A program made the translations under genes and the position numbers. A stretch of DNA of 64,000 bases from Azorhizobium sp943371865 (GTDB lineage: Bacteria; Pseudomonadota; Alphaproteobacteria; Rhizobiales; Xanthobacteraceae), in NCBI RefSeq assembly GCF_943371865.1, contig NZ_CALRWL010000023.1, positions 17,833-81,832 of the forward strand, in the 5' to 3' direction. Each line of letters opens with the position of its first letter. Within the stretch, counting starts at the first letter, position 1. Below, piece by piece: positions 51,783-60,256 of the stretch. Below the pieces are notes generated by a model. That model had not been told where the DNA came from. It ran no database searches and saw only the letters and a program-made list of their open reading frames with translations.

Positions 51783-54764
51783 CTACTCCGCTGCCGCGCG
51801 GGCGTTGAATTCGCGCAGCGCCTGGGCATCGCGCGGGGTCACGTCGGGATAGTCCGGGTCGGCGCCCACATCGAGCGAGACCTTCCAGGAACGGGCGCAC
51901 TTGCGGCCCACCGCGAGAGCGGGAACCACCGCCACGCCGGGCACGTCATCCAGGCGGAAAGCGTCCGCCGGGCCGTCGCCCGGTTCCAGGGTGGCGGAAC
52001 TGGTGATGCAGATTTCCGCCAGATCGAGGCCCTCCAGCGCCTCCGCTAGGGCCGGGTCGGCGATATAGACCACGGGGCCGGCCTCGAGGGAGGAGCCGAT
52101 GCGTTTGGCGGCGCGCTCGGGCTCCAGGGCGCCGAGCACCACGCGGCGCACCTGCCGCACCTTGCGCCACTGGTCCGCCAGAGCCTCGTTCCGCCAATCC
52201 TCAGGGGTGGCGGGGAAGGTCAGCAGATGCACCGAGCCGTCCTGCGACCCGGTGCGGGCGATGAATGCCTCTTCGCAGGTGAAGGGCAGGATGGGCGCCA
52301 GCCAGGTGACCAGGCGCTCGAACACGACATTCAGCACGGTGAGAGACGCCCGGCGCGTCACCGAGGAGATCGGATCGCAATAGAGCGCGTCCTTGCGCAC
52401 GTCGAAATAGAAGGCCGACAGATCGGTGGTCATGAACACCGTCAGCAGGGCATGGACCTTCTTATAGTCGAACGCCCCATAGGCCTCGCGCACCTGACCG
52501 TCCAACTCGGCAAGGCGATGCAGCACCAGCCGCTCCAGCGCCGGCATGTCGGCAAACGCCACCTGCTCGGCGGGGTGGTAATGGTGCAGCGAGCCCAGCA
52601 GCCAGCGGATGGTGTTGCGCAGCTTGCGATAGGTGTCGGCGGTGCTCTTGATGATTTCCGGGCCGATGCGCAGATCGTCCGCATAATCCGAGGCACACAC
52701 CCACAGGCGCAGGATGTCGGCGCCGGAGGACTTGATGACCTCCTGCGGGGCCACCACGTTGCCCAGCGACTTGGACATCTTGCGCCCGTCCTCGTCCAGC
52801 ACGAAGCCGTGGGTCAGCACCGCGTCATAGGGCGGGCGGCCGCGGGTGCCGCAGCTTTCCAGCAAGGAGGAATGGAACCAGCCGCGATGCTGGTCGGAGC
52901 CTTCCAGATACATCACCCGGTCGGGGCCGTCGGGCACCCGGTCGGTCTTCAGGTCCGGGCGCACGTCCAGCACGAAGGCGTGGGTGGAGCCGGAATCGAA
53001 CCACACGTCCAGGATGTCGTCCACCTTCACCCAGCCCTCGGTGCCGCGCTCGCGCAGGAAGCGCTCGCGGGCGCCGGGCTGGTACCAGGCATCCGCCCCT
53101 TCCACCTCGAAGGCGGCGGCGATGCGGTCGTTCACATGGCTGTCCTGCAGGATCTCCACCGAGCCGTCGCCCAGTTCGCGCACGAACACGGTGATGGGCA
53201 CGCCCCAGGCGCGCTGGCGCGAGACCACCCAGTCCGGGCGGCTGGCGATCATGCCATTGATGCGGTTTTCGCCGGCGGCGGGCACCCATTCCACGGTCTT
53301 GATGCCGGCCAAAGCGCGGGCGCGCAGGGTATCGCCGGTATTGTCGCCGATGCCGCGCGGGGTCACGGAGGGGGCCCCCGCCGGCTGGTGGATCACCTGA
53401 TCCATGGCGATGAACCATTGCGGCGTATTGCGGAAGATCACCGGCTTCTTGGAGCGCCAGGAGTGCGGATACTGATGCTTCAGCCGGCCGCGGGCCAAAA
53501 GGTTGCCCGCCGCCACCAGAGCGTCGATGACCGCCTGGTTGGCATCGCCCTTCTCGCCCTTCTCGGTGATGACGCGCTTGCCCTCGAAGCCGGGCGCCTG
53601 GGCGGTGTAGAAGCTGTCCGCATCCACCGTGTAGGGGATCGCCGGATTGATGCCGCGCTCCTCCAGCCAGCGCCGATGCTGGGTCCAGATCTCGAAATCC
53701 TCGCGGCCGTGGCCGGGGGCGGTGTGGACGAAGCCGGTACCGGTGTCGTCGGTGACGTGGTCGCCTTCCAGCAGCGGCACCTGGAAGTCATAGCCGCGAC
53801 CGGCCAGCGGATGGGCGGTGACGAGGCCGGAGAGAACTTCGGCGGGCACATCGCCGATCCGGGCATAAGAGGTGACGCGGGCCGACTTGAACACGTCTTC
53901 CGCCAGCTTATCGGCCAGAATCAGCTTGTCGCCGGCCTTGGCCCAATTGTCGCCGGGGGCCTCGGTGATCTCGTAGAGGCCATAGGCGATCTTGCCGGAG
54001 AAGGAGATGGCCCGGTTGCCGGGCATGGTCCACGGCGTGGTGGTCCAGATGACCACGCTGGCCCCGTCCAGGTCTTCACCTTGAACCGGAAACTTCACCC
54101 ACACCGTATCGCTCGTGTGGTCGTGATATTCCACCTCGGCCTCGGCCAGAGCGGTCTTTTCCACCACCGACCACATCACCGGCTTGGACCCGCGATAGAG
54201 CAGGCCGTTCTCCGCGAACTTCATGATCTCGCGGGCGATCTGCGCCTCGCCGAGGAAGCTCATGGTGGTGTAGGGGTGGTCCCAGTCGCCTTCCACGCCG
54301 AGGCGCTTGAACTCGGCGCGCTGGATGTCCAGCCAATGCTGCGCAAAGGCGCGGCATTCCTGGCGGAATTCGATGACCGGCACCTCGTCCTTGTTCTTGC
54401 CCTTGGCGCGATAGCCTTCCTCGATCTTCCATTCGATGGGCAGGCCGTGGCAATCCCAACCCGGCACATAGTTGGAATCGAACCCCAGCATCTGCTGCGA
54501 GCGCGTCACCACGTCTTTCAGGATCTTATTCAGCGCGTGGCCGATGTGGATATTGCCATTGGCATAAGGCGGGCCGTCATGCAGCACGAAGCGCGGACGG
54601 CCCTGGCCTTCCTCGCGCAGGCGCTGGTAGAGGCCGAGGCGCGCCCAGCGCTCCAGCAGTTCCGGCTCCTTCTGCGGCAGCCCGCCGCGCATGGGGAAGG
54701 CGGTCTGCGGCAGGAACAGGGTGGCGGCATAGTCCACGGAGTCGGACGGCGTCTTGTCGGTCAT
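51783..54764 (-). CDS. ileS: Isoleucyl-tRNA synthetase
   Basis: This 993-residue class I synthetase has the HIGH motif in YANGNIHIGHALNKILKD, WDCHGLPIEWKIE, an editing domain (about 220-430; VWTTTPWTMPGNRAI) and KMSKS in EDGRKMSKSLGNVV. The C-terminal zinc-ribbon region is reduced to GRKCARSW, as in other alphaproteobacteria. It is the first gene of an ileS-lspA unit. Confidence 0.97.
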   Translation of the reverse strand: MTDKTPSDSVDYAATLFLPQTAFPMRGGLPQKEPELLERWARLGLYQRLREEGQGRPRFVLHDGPPYANGNIHIGHALNKILKDVVTRSQQMLGFDSNYVPGWDCHGLPIEWKIEEGYRAKGKNKDEVPVIEFRQECRAFAQHWLDIQRAEFKRLGVEGDWDHPYTTMSFLGEAQIAREIMKFAENGLLYRGSKPVMWSVVEKTALAEAEVEYHDHTSDTVWVKFPVQGEDLDGASVVIWTTTPWTMPGNRAISFSGKIAYGLYEITEAPGDNWAKAGDKLILADKLAEDVFKSARVTSYARIGDVPAEVLSGLVTAHPLAGRGYDFQVPLLEGDHVTDDTGTGFVHTAPGHGREDFEIWTQHRRWLEERGINPAIPYTVDADSFYTAQAPGFEGKRVITEKGEKGDANQAVIDALVAAGNLLARGRLKHQYPHSWRSKKPVIFRNTPQWFIAMDQVIHQPAGAPSVTPRGIGDNTGDTLRARALAGIKTVEWVPAAGENRINGMIASRPDWVVSRQRAWGVPITVFVRELGDGSVEILQDSHVNDRIAAAFEVEGADAWYQPGARERFLRERGTEGWVKVDDILDVWFDSGSTHAFVLDVRPDLKTDRVPDGPDRVMYLEGSDQHRGWFHSSLLESCGTRGRPPYDAVLTHGFVLDEDGRKMSKSLGNVVAPQEVIKSSGADILRLWVCASDYADDLRIGPEIIKSTADTYRKLRNTIRWLLGSLHHYHPAEQVAFADMPALERLVLHRLAELDGQVREAYGAFDYKKVHALLTVFMTTDLSAFYFDVRKDALYCDPISSVTRRASLTVLNVVFERLVTWLAPILPFTCEEAFIARTGSQDGSVHLLTFPATPEDWRNEALADQWRKVRQVRRVVLGALEPERAAKRIGSSLEAGPVVYIADPALAEALEGLDLAEICITSSATLEPGDGPADAFRLDDVPGVAVVPALAVGRKCARSWKVSLDVGADPDYPDVTPRDAQALREFNARAAAE

Positions 54765-55001
54765 GGGTTCAGGCTCGGAATAGGGATCGATGCGTCGGGT
54801 GCGTCACGGCCCGGCTGACCCCGCGCGCGCTCAGGCGCGGCGGCGGGGTGCCGGGCGGATAATTCGCGATGACGCAACGTGAGACGTCGCGACGTGAGAG
54901 GCGGTCCCGAAGGGCGTCCAAAAGGCCATGACCGGCTTCTAGCAGGCAGGCCGTCGCGGGAAAAGGGTGGATTCGCCCGCGCCTGCTCCGGGCGGGGAGC
55001 C

Positions 55002-55085
55002 ATGAAGCGCTCATGTGCCTGGAGAACGGCGGCGGCATGGGGGCCGCGCGCAAATCGCGTCGGGCGCTGGGTCATGCGTTCGTGA
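55002..55085 (+). CDS. Possible 27-residue basic, Trp-containing small protein or leader peptide
   Basis: ATG at 55002 follows GGGGAG by three bases. The ORF encodes 27 residues with three Trp and seven Arg or Lys, and ends TGA at 55085, 22 bases before a strong terminator. Short SD-led ORF plus terminator is the layout of an attenuator leader or a small mRNA/sRNA. No plus-strand gene lies downstream for it to control, so a stand-alone small transcript is the simpler reading. It has no recognisable family; coding status is unproven. Confidence 0.35.
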   Translation: MKRSCAWRTAAAWGPRANRVGRWVMRS

Positions 55086-55107
55086 CCGGTCAGGAGCCTG
55101 AAACGAT

Positions 55108-55152
55108 CGAGGCCCCGGCTCGGGAGCCAGGGCCTCGTCTTCCCCTCTTTTT
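55108..55152 (+). terminator. Rho-independent terminator on the plus strand
   Basis: CGAGGCCC (55108-55115) pairs with GGGCCTCG (55130-55137), enclosing a second GGCTC/GAGCC stem, and is followed by TCTTCCCCTCTTTTT. It points away from both neighbouring minus-strand genes, implying a plus-strand transcript upstream. Confidence 0.75.
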
Positions 55153-55246
55153 ATGTCGATGCGGATCGGCCGAGGCCGGTCCGCGAAGCCAGAGGCACCA
55201 AAGCAAATCCCACGTGGTCCGCCGGAAGGCGGGCCGCCGGGCGGTG

Positions 55247-55269
55247 GGGCGGCGCCGCACGCGCCGCCC
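55247..55269 (-). terminator. Hairpin downstream of amtB
   Basis: An 8-bp GC-only inverted repeat (55247-55254 with 55262-55269) lies six bases past the amtB stop. There is no T-tract. Confidence 0.45.
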
Positions 55270-55275
55270 GTTCGC

Positions 55276-56760
55276 TCAGCTGTGGTAGGCGCGCTCGCCG
55301 TGCTCGGTGATGTCCAAGCCCTCGCGCTCCTTCTCCACCGTGGCGCGCAGTCCGACGACCGCATGCACGATGTAGTAGAGGATGGCGGAACCCACGCCCG
55401 ACCACACCAGGGTGACGAGCACGGCTTTCACCTGTGCGATCAGCTGAACGGTCATGTCGTAGTCCGCCACCTTGCCGGTGGTGTAGTCGAAGATGCCGGT
55501 GCCGCCGAGGGCCGGGCTGACCACGATGCCGGTGGCGATGGCGCCGAAGATGCCGCCAACGCAATGGACGCCGAAGACGTCCAGGCTGTCGTCATAGCCG
55601 AAGGCGTTCTTCACCGTGGTGCAGAAGAAGAAGCACAGCACGCCGACGATGAGGCCCGAGATCAGGGCGCCCGTGATGCCGGCAAAGCCCGCCATGGGGG
55701 TGACGGCCACGAGGCCGGCAATGGCGCCGGACACGACGCCGAGCATGGAGGGCTTCCCGCGGGAGAGCCATTCCACGATCATCCACGACAGGGCCGCAGC
55801 GCAGGTGGCGATGAAGGTGTTCATCATGGCCAGAGCGGTGAGGCCGTTGGCTTCCAGGTTGGAGCCGGCGTTGAAGCCGAACCAGCCGACCCACAGCAGG
55901 CCGGCGCCGACCAGAGTGAGGGTGAGCGAGTGCGGCGAGAAGGCTTCCTTGCCGAAGCCCGTGCGCTTGCCGACGATGAGGCAGCCCACCAGCGCGGCGA
56001 TACCCGCATTGATGTGCACCACGGTGCCGCCGGCGAAGTCGATGGCGCCGAGCTTGTAGATGTAACCGGCGTCGGCCATCACGGCGTCGAGCGCGCTCTG
56101 GGCCGCAGCCTTGCCACCGGCATCCGCCGCGGCAAGGGCCTTGACGGCGGCGTCAACCGCGTCCGGGCCGGCCCAGTACCAAACCATGTGGGCAATGGGG
56201 AAGTAGATGAAGGTGACCCACAGCGGCACGAACAGGACGATGGCCGAGAACTTCACGCGCTCAGCAAACGCACCGAAGATCAGCGCCGGGGTGATCATGG
56301 CGAAGGTCATCTGGAACGCGATGAACACGAGTTCCGGGATGTTGACGCCCACCGAGAAGGTGCCGGTGGCCGACTCGGGCGTAATGCCCTTGAGGAACGC
56401 CTTGGAGAAGCCGCCGATGAAATCCGAGCCGCCGGTGAAGGCGAGGGAATAGCCGTAGAGCACCCAGATCACGCCGACGACGGCGACGGTGTAGAACACC
56501 TGCATCAGGATGGAGAGCATGTTCTTGCCGCGCACGAGGCCGCCGTAGAACAGGCCCAAGCCCGGGATGGACATCATCAGCACCAAGGCTGCGGACGTGA
56601 GCATCCAGGCGGTATCGCCCTTGTTGATGACCGGAGCTGCGGCGACGGCCGCTGCCGCGTCCGCTGCCGGTGTGGCGGTCTGCGCCAAAGCGGGCAGGGC
56701 CAGCGCCGCCGCGGCAAGAAGCGTGGGAATGCCCACGCGGGACCACGTCTTGAACGTCAT
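55276..56760 (-). CDS. amtB: Ammonium transporter
   Basis: The 494-residue ammonium channel starts with a cleavable signal (LLAAAALALPALAQ) and has eleven membrane helices. Family blocks are PGLGLFYGGLVRGKN, DFAGGTVVHINAGIAALVG (first pore His), GWFGFNAGSNLEANG and DSLDVFGVHCVGGIFGAIATGI (second pore His). A 30-residue Ala-rich loop after helix 5 is longer than in E. coli AmtB. It is cotranscribed with glnK 29 bases upstream, so flux is probably controlled by GlnK binding. Confidence 0.97.
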   Translation of the reverse strand: MTFKTWSRVGIPTLLAAAALALPALAQTATPAADAAAAVAAAPVINKGDTAWMLTSAALVLMMSIPGLGLFYGGLVRGKNMLSILMQVFYTVAVVGVIWVLYGYSLAFTGGSDFIGGFSKAFLKGITPESATGTFSVGVNIPELVFIAFQMTFAMITPALIFGAFAERVKFSAIVLFVPLWVTFIYFPIAHMVWYWAGPDAVDAAVKALAAADAGGKAAAQSALDAVMADAGYIYKLGAIDFAGGTVVHINAGIAALVGCLIVGKRTGFGKEAFSPHSLTLTLVGAGLLWVGWFGFNAGSNLEANGLTALAMMNTFIATCAAALSWMIVEWLSRGKPSMLGVVSGAIAGLVAVTPMAGFAGITGALISGLIVGVLCFFFCTTVKNAFGYDDSLDVFGVHCVGGIFGAIATGIVVSPALGGTGIFDYTTGKVADYDMTVQLIAQVKAVLVTLVWSGVGSAILYYIVHAVVGLRATVEKEREGLDITEHGERAYHS

Positions 56761-56789
56761 GGAAGAAGGCTCCGTGAAATGAGGAAAGA

Positions 56790-57128
56790 TCAAAGCGCGT
56801 CGGCGTCGGTTTCGCCGGTGCGGATGCGCACCGCGTGATCGATCTGGAAGACAAAGATCTTCCCGTCGCCGATCTGGCCGGTCTTGGCGGAGGCCGTGAT
56901 GGCTTCGACCACCTTGGCAACCTGGTCGGATGGCACCGCCACCTCGATCTTCAGCTTCGGCAGGAAGCTCACGGCATATTCGGCACCGCGATAAATCTCG
57001 GTGTGGCCCTTCTGCCGGCCGTAGCCTTTCACTTCAGTGACGGTCAGCCCGTGCACTCCGATACCGGTGAGGGCATCGCGCACCTCCTCCAGCTTGAACG
57101 GCTTGATGATGGCCATGACGATCTTCAT
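56790..57128 (-). CDS. glnK: Nitrogen regulatory PII protein GlnK
   Basis: This 112-residue trimeric PII protein binds ATP/ADP and 2-oxoglutarate and blocks AmtB when nitrogen is ample. The T-loop has GYGRQKGHTEIYRGAEYAV with the uridylylated Tyr51. The B-loop ASAKTGQIGDGKIFV is intact. The start MKIVMAIIKPF at 57128 is standard. It leads the glnK-amtB operon. Confidence 0.97.
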   Translation of the reverse strand: MKIVMAIIKPFKLEEVRDALTGIGVHGLTVTEVKGYGRQKGHTEIYRGAEYAVSFLPKLKIEVAVPSDQVAKVVEAITASAKTGQIGDGKIFVFQIDHAVRIRTGETDADAL

Positions 57129-57250
57129 GGATCGGTCCCTGTCCCCGTAATGCCCCCACGATCCTGTGGATCCGGCTGGCGTTTCTCTCAGGCTTCGCCC
57201 AGCGGGACGGGGAAATCCGCGCCACGGCAGCAAGCCTCGGGAGAAAGGGA

Positions 57251-57266
57251 ATCAAGGACCGTGCCA
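57251..57266 (-). promoter_or_regulatory. Candidate sigma-54 promoter of glnK-amtB
   Basis: On the minus strand TGGCACG (57260-57266), four bases, then TTGAT (57251-57255) match the -24/-12 pattern TGGCACG-N4-TTGCA except at the last two positions. It is about 120 bases before glnK, an operon normally under NtrC/RpoN control. Confidence 0.6.
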
Positions 57267-57374
57267 ATTGCCGTGAGGCCTTTGGGGGCGTGCTTATTTT
57301 CTCGCCACGGCGTCGGTAGCCACAGCCGCGCCGCGAACCGGCCGCTTTTTATGCCTAATTATTGATCTTTATGT

Positions 57375-58253
57375 CTATATTTTAAGCGGACGAGGCTCGA
57401 CGATCCGCATCAGGCCCTCTTGCGCCGCCGAGGCCACCAGCACGCCGTCGCGGCTGTACAATTCGCCGCGACAGAAACCGCGGGCGCCCTGGGCCGAGGG
57501 GCTGTCCTGGACATAGAGCAGCCATTCGTCGGCGCGGAACGGCCGATGGAACCACAGTGCATGGTCGAGGCTGGCCACCTGCATGTCGCGGTCGAACACG
57601 CTGCGCCCGTGGGGGATCAGCGCCGCCTGGAGCAAGGACAGGTCGGAGGCATAGGCCAGCACCGCCTGGTGGATGGCGATGTCATCGGGCAGGGCATCGC
57701 GGGTCCGCACCCAGATTCCCGGCCGCTCCAGTGAGGCCTTGCCCGCCAGGAACGAGGGATCGATGCCGATGGGCTTCACCTCCAGCGGCCGCAGCGCCAT
57801 CCAGTCCCGCGCCGCGGCCTGGGGGAAGCGAGCCAGCAGCTTCTCGCGCCAGGCGGCGTCCGAGGGCAGGTCCTCGGGCGCGGGCACCTGCGGCATGGTG
57901 GCCTGATGCATCAGGCCCTCCTCGTGCTGCTGGAACGACACCGACATGGAGAAGATCGCCTTGCCGTGCTGGATCGCCACCACCCGCCGGGTGGTGAAGC
58001 TGCCGCCGTCGCGGATCCGGTCCACCTCGAAGATGATCGGCGCGTTGGGATCGCCGCCCAGCAGGAAATAGCCGTGCAGGGAATGGGCGAGCCGTTCGCT
58101 CTCCACCGTGCGCTGCGCTGCCACCAAAGCCTGCGCCACCACCTGGCCGCCGAACACCCGTCCACCCCCCGGCGTGCCGCTGCGACCCCGGAACAGATTG
58201 ATCTCCAGCCGCTCCAGATCAAGGATGGCGAGAAGGGCTTCGACGTCGGTCAT
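57375..58253 (-). CDS. tesB: Acyl-CoA thioesterase II
   Basis: TesB hydrolyses medium- and long-chain acyl-CoA. The 292-residue double-hotdog protein has RVFGGQVVAQALVAAQRTV, HSLHGYFLLGGDPNAPIIFEVDRIRDGGSF in the first half and LDHALWFHRPFRADEWLLY, SAQGARGFCRGELYSRDGVLVAS, AQEGLMR in the second. These include the Asp and the Gln of the catalytic set. It is upstream of glnK in the same direction but 246 bases away, with the sigma-54 site between. Confidence 0.95.
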   Translation of the reverse strand: MTDVEALLAILDLERLEINLFRGRSGTPGGGRVFGGQVVAQALVAAQRTVESERLAHSLHGYFLLGGDPNAPIIFEVDRIRDGGSFTTRRVVAIQHGKAIFSMSVSFQQHEEGLMHQATMPQVPAPEDLPSDAAWREKLLARFPQAAARDWMALRPLEVKPIGIDPSFLAGKASLERPGIWVRTRDALPDDIAIHQAVLAYASDLSLLQAALIPHGRSVFDRDMQVASLDHALWFHRPFRADEWLLYVQDSPSAQGARGFCRGELYSRDGVLVASAAQEGLMRIVEPRPLKI

Positions 58254-58406
58254 GGATGGTCAACTCGCGGCGGGGACGCAGGGGCGCGTGCCGCGAACCA
58301 GCCATGGGGCGCAGCACCCGTCAAGACCAACAGCCGGCAGTCGCCGGAAAGAGGCGGGCCGCAGGCGGGCCCGGAAGCCGGCCGCAGCGCCGGCGAGGAG
58401 AATGTC

Positions 58407-59675
58407 ATGGGTGAAGATGCCAGGGCCGGTGCGGCCCAGTCCGAAGGCCGGTCGCAGCCGGTGGCAGCCGATGTGGTGATTGCGGGCGGGGGTCTGGCGG
58501 GGCTCAGCCTCGCCTTGGCGCTGAAGGACGGGCTCGGCCGCGACGCGGCGATCACGGTCTATGATCCCGGCTTCGGCCGCCCGCTGACCGGCGACAAGCG
58601 CTGCTCGGCCATCGCCGCCGGGGCGCGGCGGCTGCTGACCGTGCTCGGGGTCTGGGAGGAACTGGGGGCGGCGGCGGAGCCCATGCGCTCCATGGTGGTC
58701 ACCGACAGCCGCACCCGCGACGTGGCCCGCCCGGTGTTCCTGACCTTCGATGGCGATGTGGAGCCGGGCGAGCCCTTCGCCTACATGGTGCCCAACGCCG
58801 TGCTCCAGGGGGCGCTGACCCGCGCCGCCCAGGCCGCCGGCATCGACATGCGCGCCGCCCCGGTGTCGGGCTTCACCACGGATCGTTCAGGGGTAACGGT
58901 TACGGGCGGCGATGGCGCCACGGTGCGGGCGGGCCTGCTGGTGGCCTGCGATGGCGCCAAGTCGCGGCTGCGGAGCCTGGCGGGCATCACCACGGTGGCC
59001 TGGGGCTATGACCAGTCGGCCATCACCTTCACGGTGGAGCACGAGCGCCCCCATGAGGGCGCGGCGGTGGAGCACTTCCTGCCCGCCGGCCCGTTCGCCA
59101 CCTTGCCGCTGCCGGGCAACCGCGCCTCCATCGTCTGGACCGAGCGCACGCCCGATGCCCAGCGCATGGTGGAGCTGCCGGACTATCGCTTCCAGGAGGA
59201 GCTGGAGCAGCGCTTCGGCCTGGCGCTGGGCTGGGTCAAGGTGGAGAGCAAGCCGCAGGTCTATCCCCTTGGTTTTGCTATGGCCCGCAGCTTCATCGGC
59301 GAGCGGTTCGCTCTGGTGGGAGACGCCGCCCACCTCATCCACCCCATCGCCGGGCAGGGCCTGAACATGGGGTTGCGGGATGTGGCGGCCTTGGCCGAGG
59401 CCATGACCGATGCGGCCCGGGTGGGGCTGGATTTTGCCTCGCCGCAGGTGCTGGAGCGGTATCAGCGCTGGCGGCGGTTCGATACCCTCGCCATGGGGGT
59501 GGCCACCGACAGCCTCAACAAGCTTTTCTCCAATCATTCCGACGTGTTGCGGCTGGCGCGGGACGTGGGACTGGGTATCGTCGACCGGCTGCCGCGGCTC
59601 AAGGGCCTGTTCATCCGCGATGCCGCCGGCCTCACCGGCGCGGTGCCCAAGCTGCTGCGCGGGCAGGCGCTCTAG
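58407..59675 (+). CDS. UbiH/UbiF/VisC-family FAD hydroxylase (ubiquinone synthesis)
   Basis: The 422-residue flavoprotein monooxygenase hydroxylates the ubiquinone ring. It has DVVIAGGGLAGLSLALALKDG (dinucleotide binding), DKRCSAIAAGARRLL (family signature), VACDGAKSRLR (DG motif) and FALVGDAAHLIHPIAGQGLNMGLRD (GD motif). Which ring position it serves (UbiH, UbiF or a broad UbiL-type) cannot be read from sequence alone. ATG at 58407 is preferred: GAGGAG lies six bases upstream, while the frame's far upstream part is the shadow of tesB. Confidence 0.92.
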   Translation: MGEDARAGAAQSEGRSQPVAADVVIAGGGLAGLSLALALKDGLGRDAAITVYDPGFGRPLTGDKRCSAIAAGARRLLTVLGVWEELGAAAEPMRSMVVTDSRTRDVARPVFLTFDGDVEPGEPFAYMVPNAVLQGALTRAAQAAGIDMRAAPVSGFTTDRSGVTVTGGDGATVRAGLLVACDGAKSRLRSLAGITTVAWGYDQSAITFTVEHERPHEGAAVEHFLPAGPFATLPLPGNRASIVWTERTPDAQRMVELPDYRFQEELEQRFGLALGWVKVESKPQVYPLGFAMARSFIGERFALVGDAAHLIHPIAGQGLNMGLRDVAALAEAMTDAARVGLDFASPQVLERYQRWRRFDTLAMGVATDSLNKLFSNHSDVLRLARDVGLGIVDRLPRLKGLFIRDAAGLTGAVPKLLRGQAL

Positions 59676-59700
59676 GCGCCCGCAAGTCATTGATCCGAAA

Positions 59701-59721
59701 GGGGGACGGGTGCCGTCCCCC
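59701..59721. terminator. Hairpin between convergent ubiH-family and Trm112-like genes
   Basis: A perfect 9-bp stem (59701-59709, 59713-59721) with a GTG loop is placed between the two stops. There is no T-tract. Confidence 0.6.
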
Positions 59722-59723
59722 GC

Positions 59724-59936
59724 TCAGCGCTTCAGCTCGCTCTCGTCCAGGCGGCGGGCTTCGTCGGACAGCATGATCGGGATGCCGTCGCGGATCGGGA
59801 AGGCGAGGCGGGCGGCGCGGGAGATCAGTTCCTGGCGCTCGCGGTCATAGTCCAGCGGCCCCTTGGTCAGGGGGCAGACCAGGATTTCCAGCAGCTTGGG
59901 ATCGACCTCATGGCCGGGGCGCTGGGTTTGGCTCAT
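59724..59936 (-). CDS. Trm112-family protein (UPF0434/YcaR)
   Basis: The 70-residue small protein contains the core DPKLLEILVCPLTKGPL, LISRAARLAFPIRDGIPIMLSDEAR. The family stabilises or activates methyltransferases in other organisms; its bacterial role is less clear. AAGGAC is six bases before the ATG. In many relatives it lies after the LON-domain gene, which here is 26 kb away. Confidence 0.94.
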   Translation of the reverse strand: MSQTQRPGHEVDPKLLEILVCPLTKGPLDYDRERQELISRAARLAFPIRDGIPIMLSDEARRLDESELKR

Positions 59937-60256
59937 GGCTCTGTCCTTTGTTCGTCGTATCGGGGGTTCGCCGTGGACTTCCCCGTTTGCACCACCGTGT
60001 CATGCGCCAGTTTTGCGTGACACCGGAAAGATGCGCGCACCATATCGACGGCGGCAGGCCGGTCCAAGCGGTTTTGGCGCGGCTTGCGCGCGGCCGGCGG
60101 CCGCTGCCTTCACCGGAACCGATGGCAGCGATCAGCACTTGTGGCTTTCTGCCCGATCCCACCGGGTGTAGAGCCGGACGCCTGCGCTCCCCCCCGGCAC
60201 CGTGGTGGCGAGGGCCGCCGGTCTCCCGGCGGGCGCGCCTCCTGCGAGTCTCGCCC
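59937..60256. other. Intergenic region upstream of the second EamA exporter
   Basis: These 320 bases have no recognisable gene or RNA. The exporter frame is open through most of it but without resemblance to the family. Confidence 0.4.

Larger units (their letters stand above)
54765..55275. other. Intergenic region between ileS and amtB
   Basis: These 511 bases contain the ileS promoter region, a small plus-strand ORF with ribosome site (55002-55085), a plus-strand intrinsic terminator (55108-55152) and a GC-rich hairpin after amtB (55247-55269). No larger gene is evident on either strand. Confidence 0.5.

Noticed and set aside
52227..54818. An 863-codon plus-strand open frame
   Set aside because: It lies wholly antisense to ileS, which has every synthetase motif.
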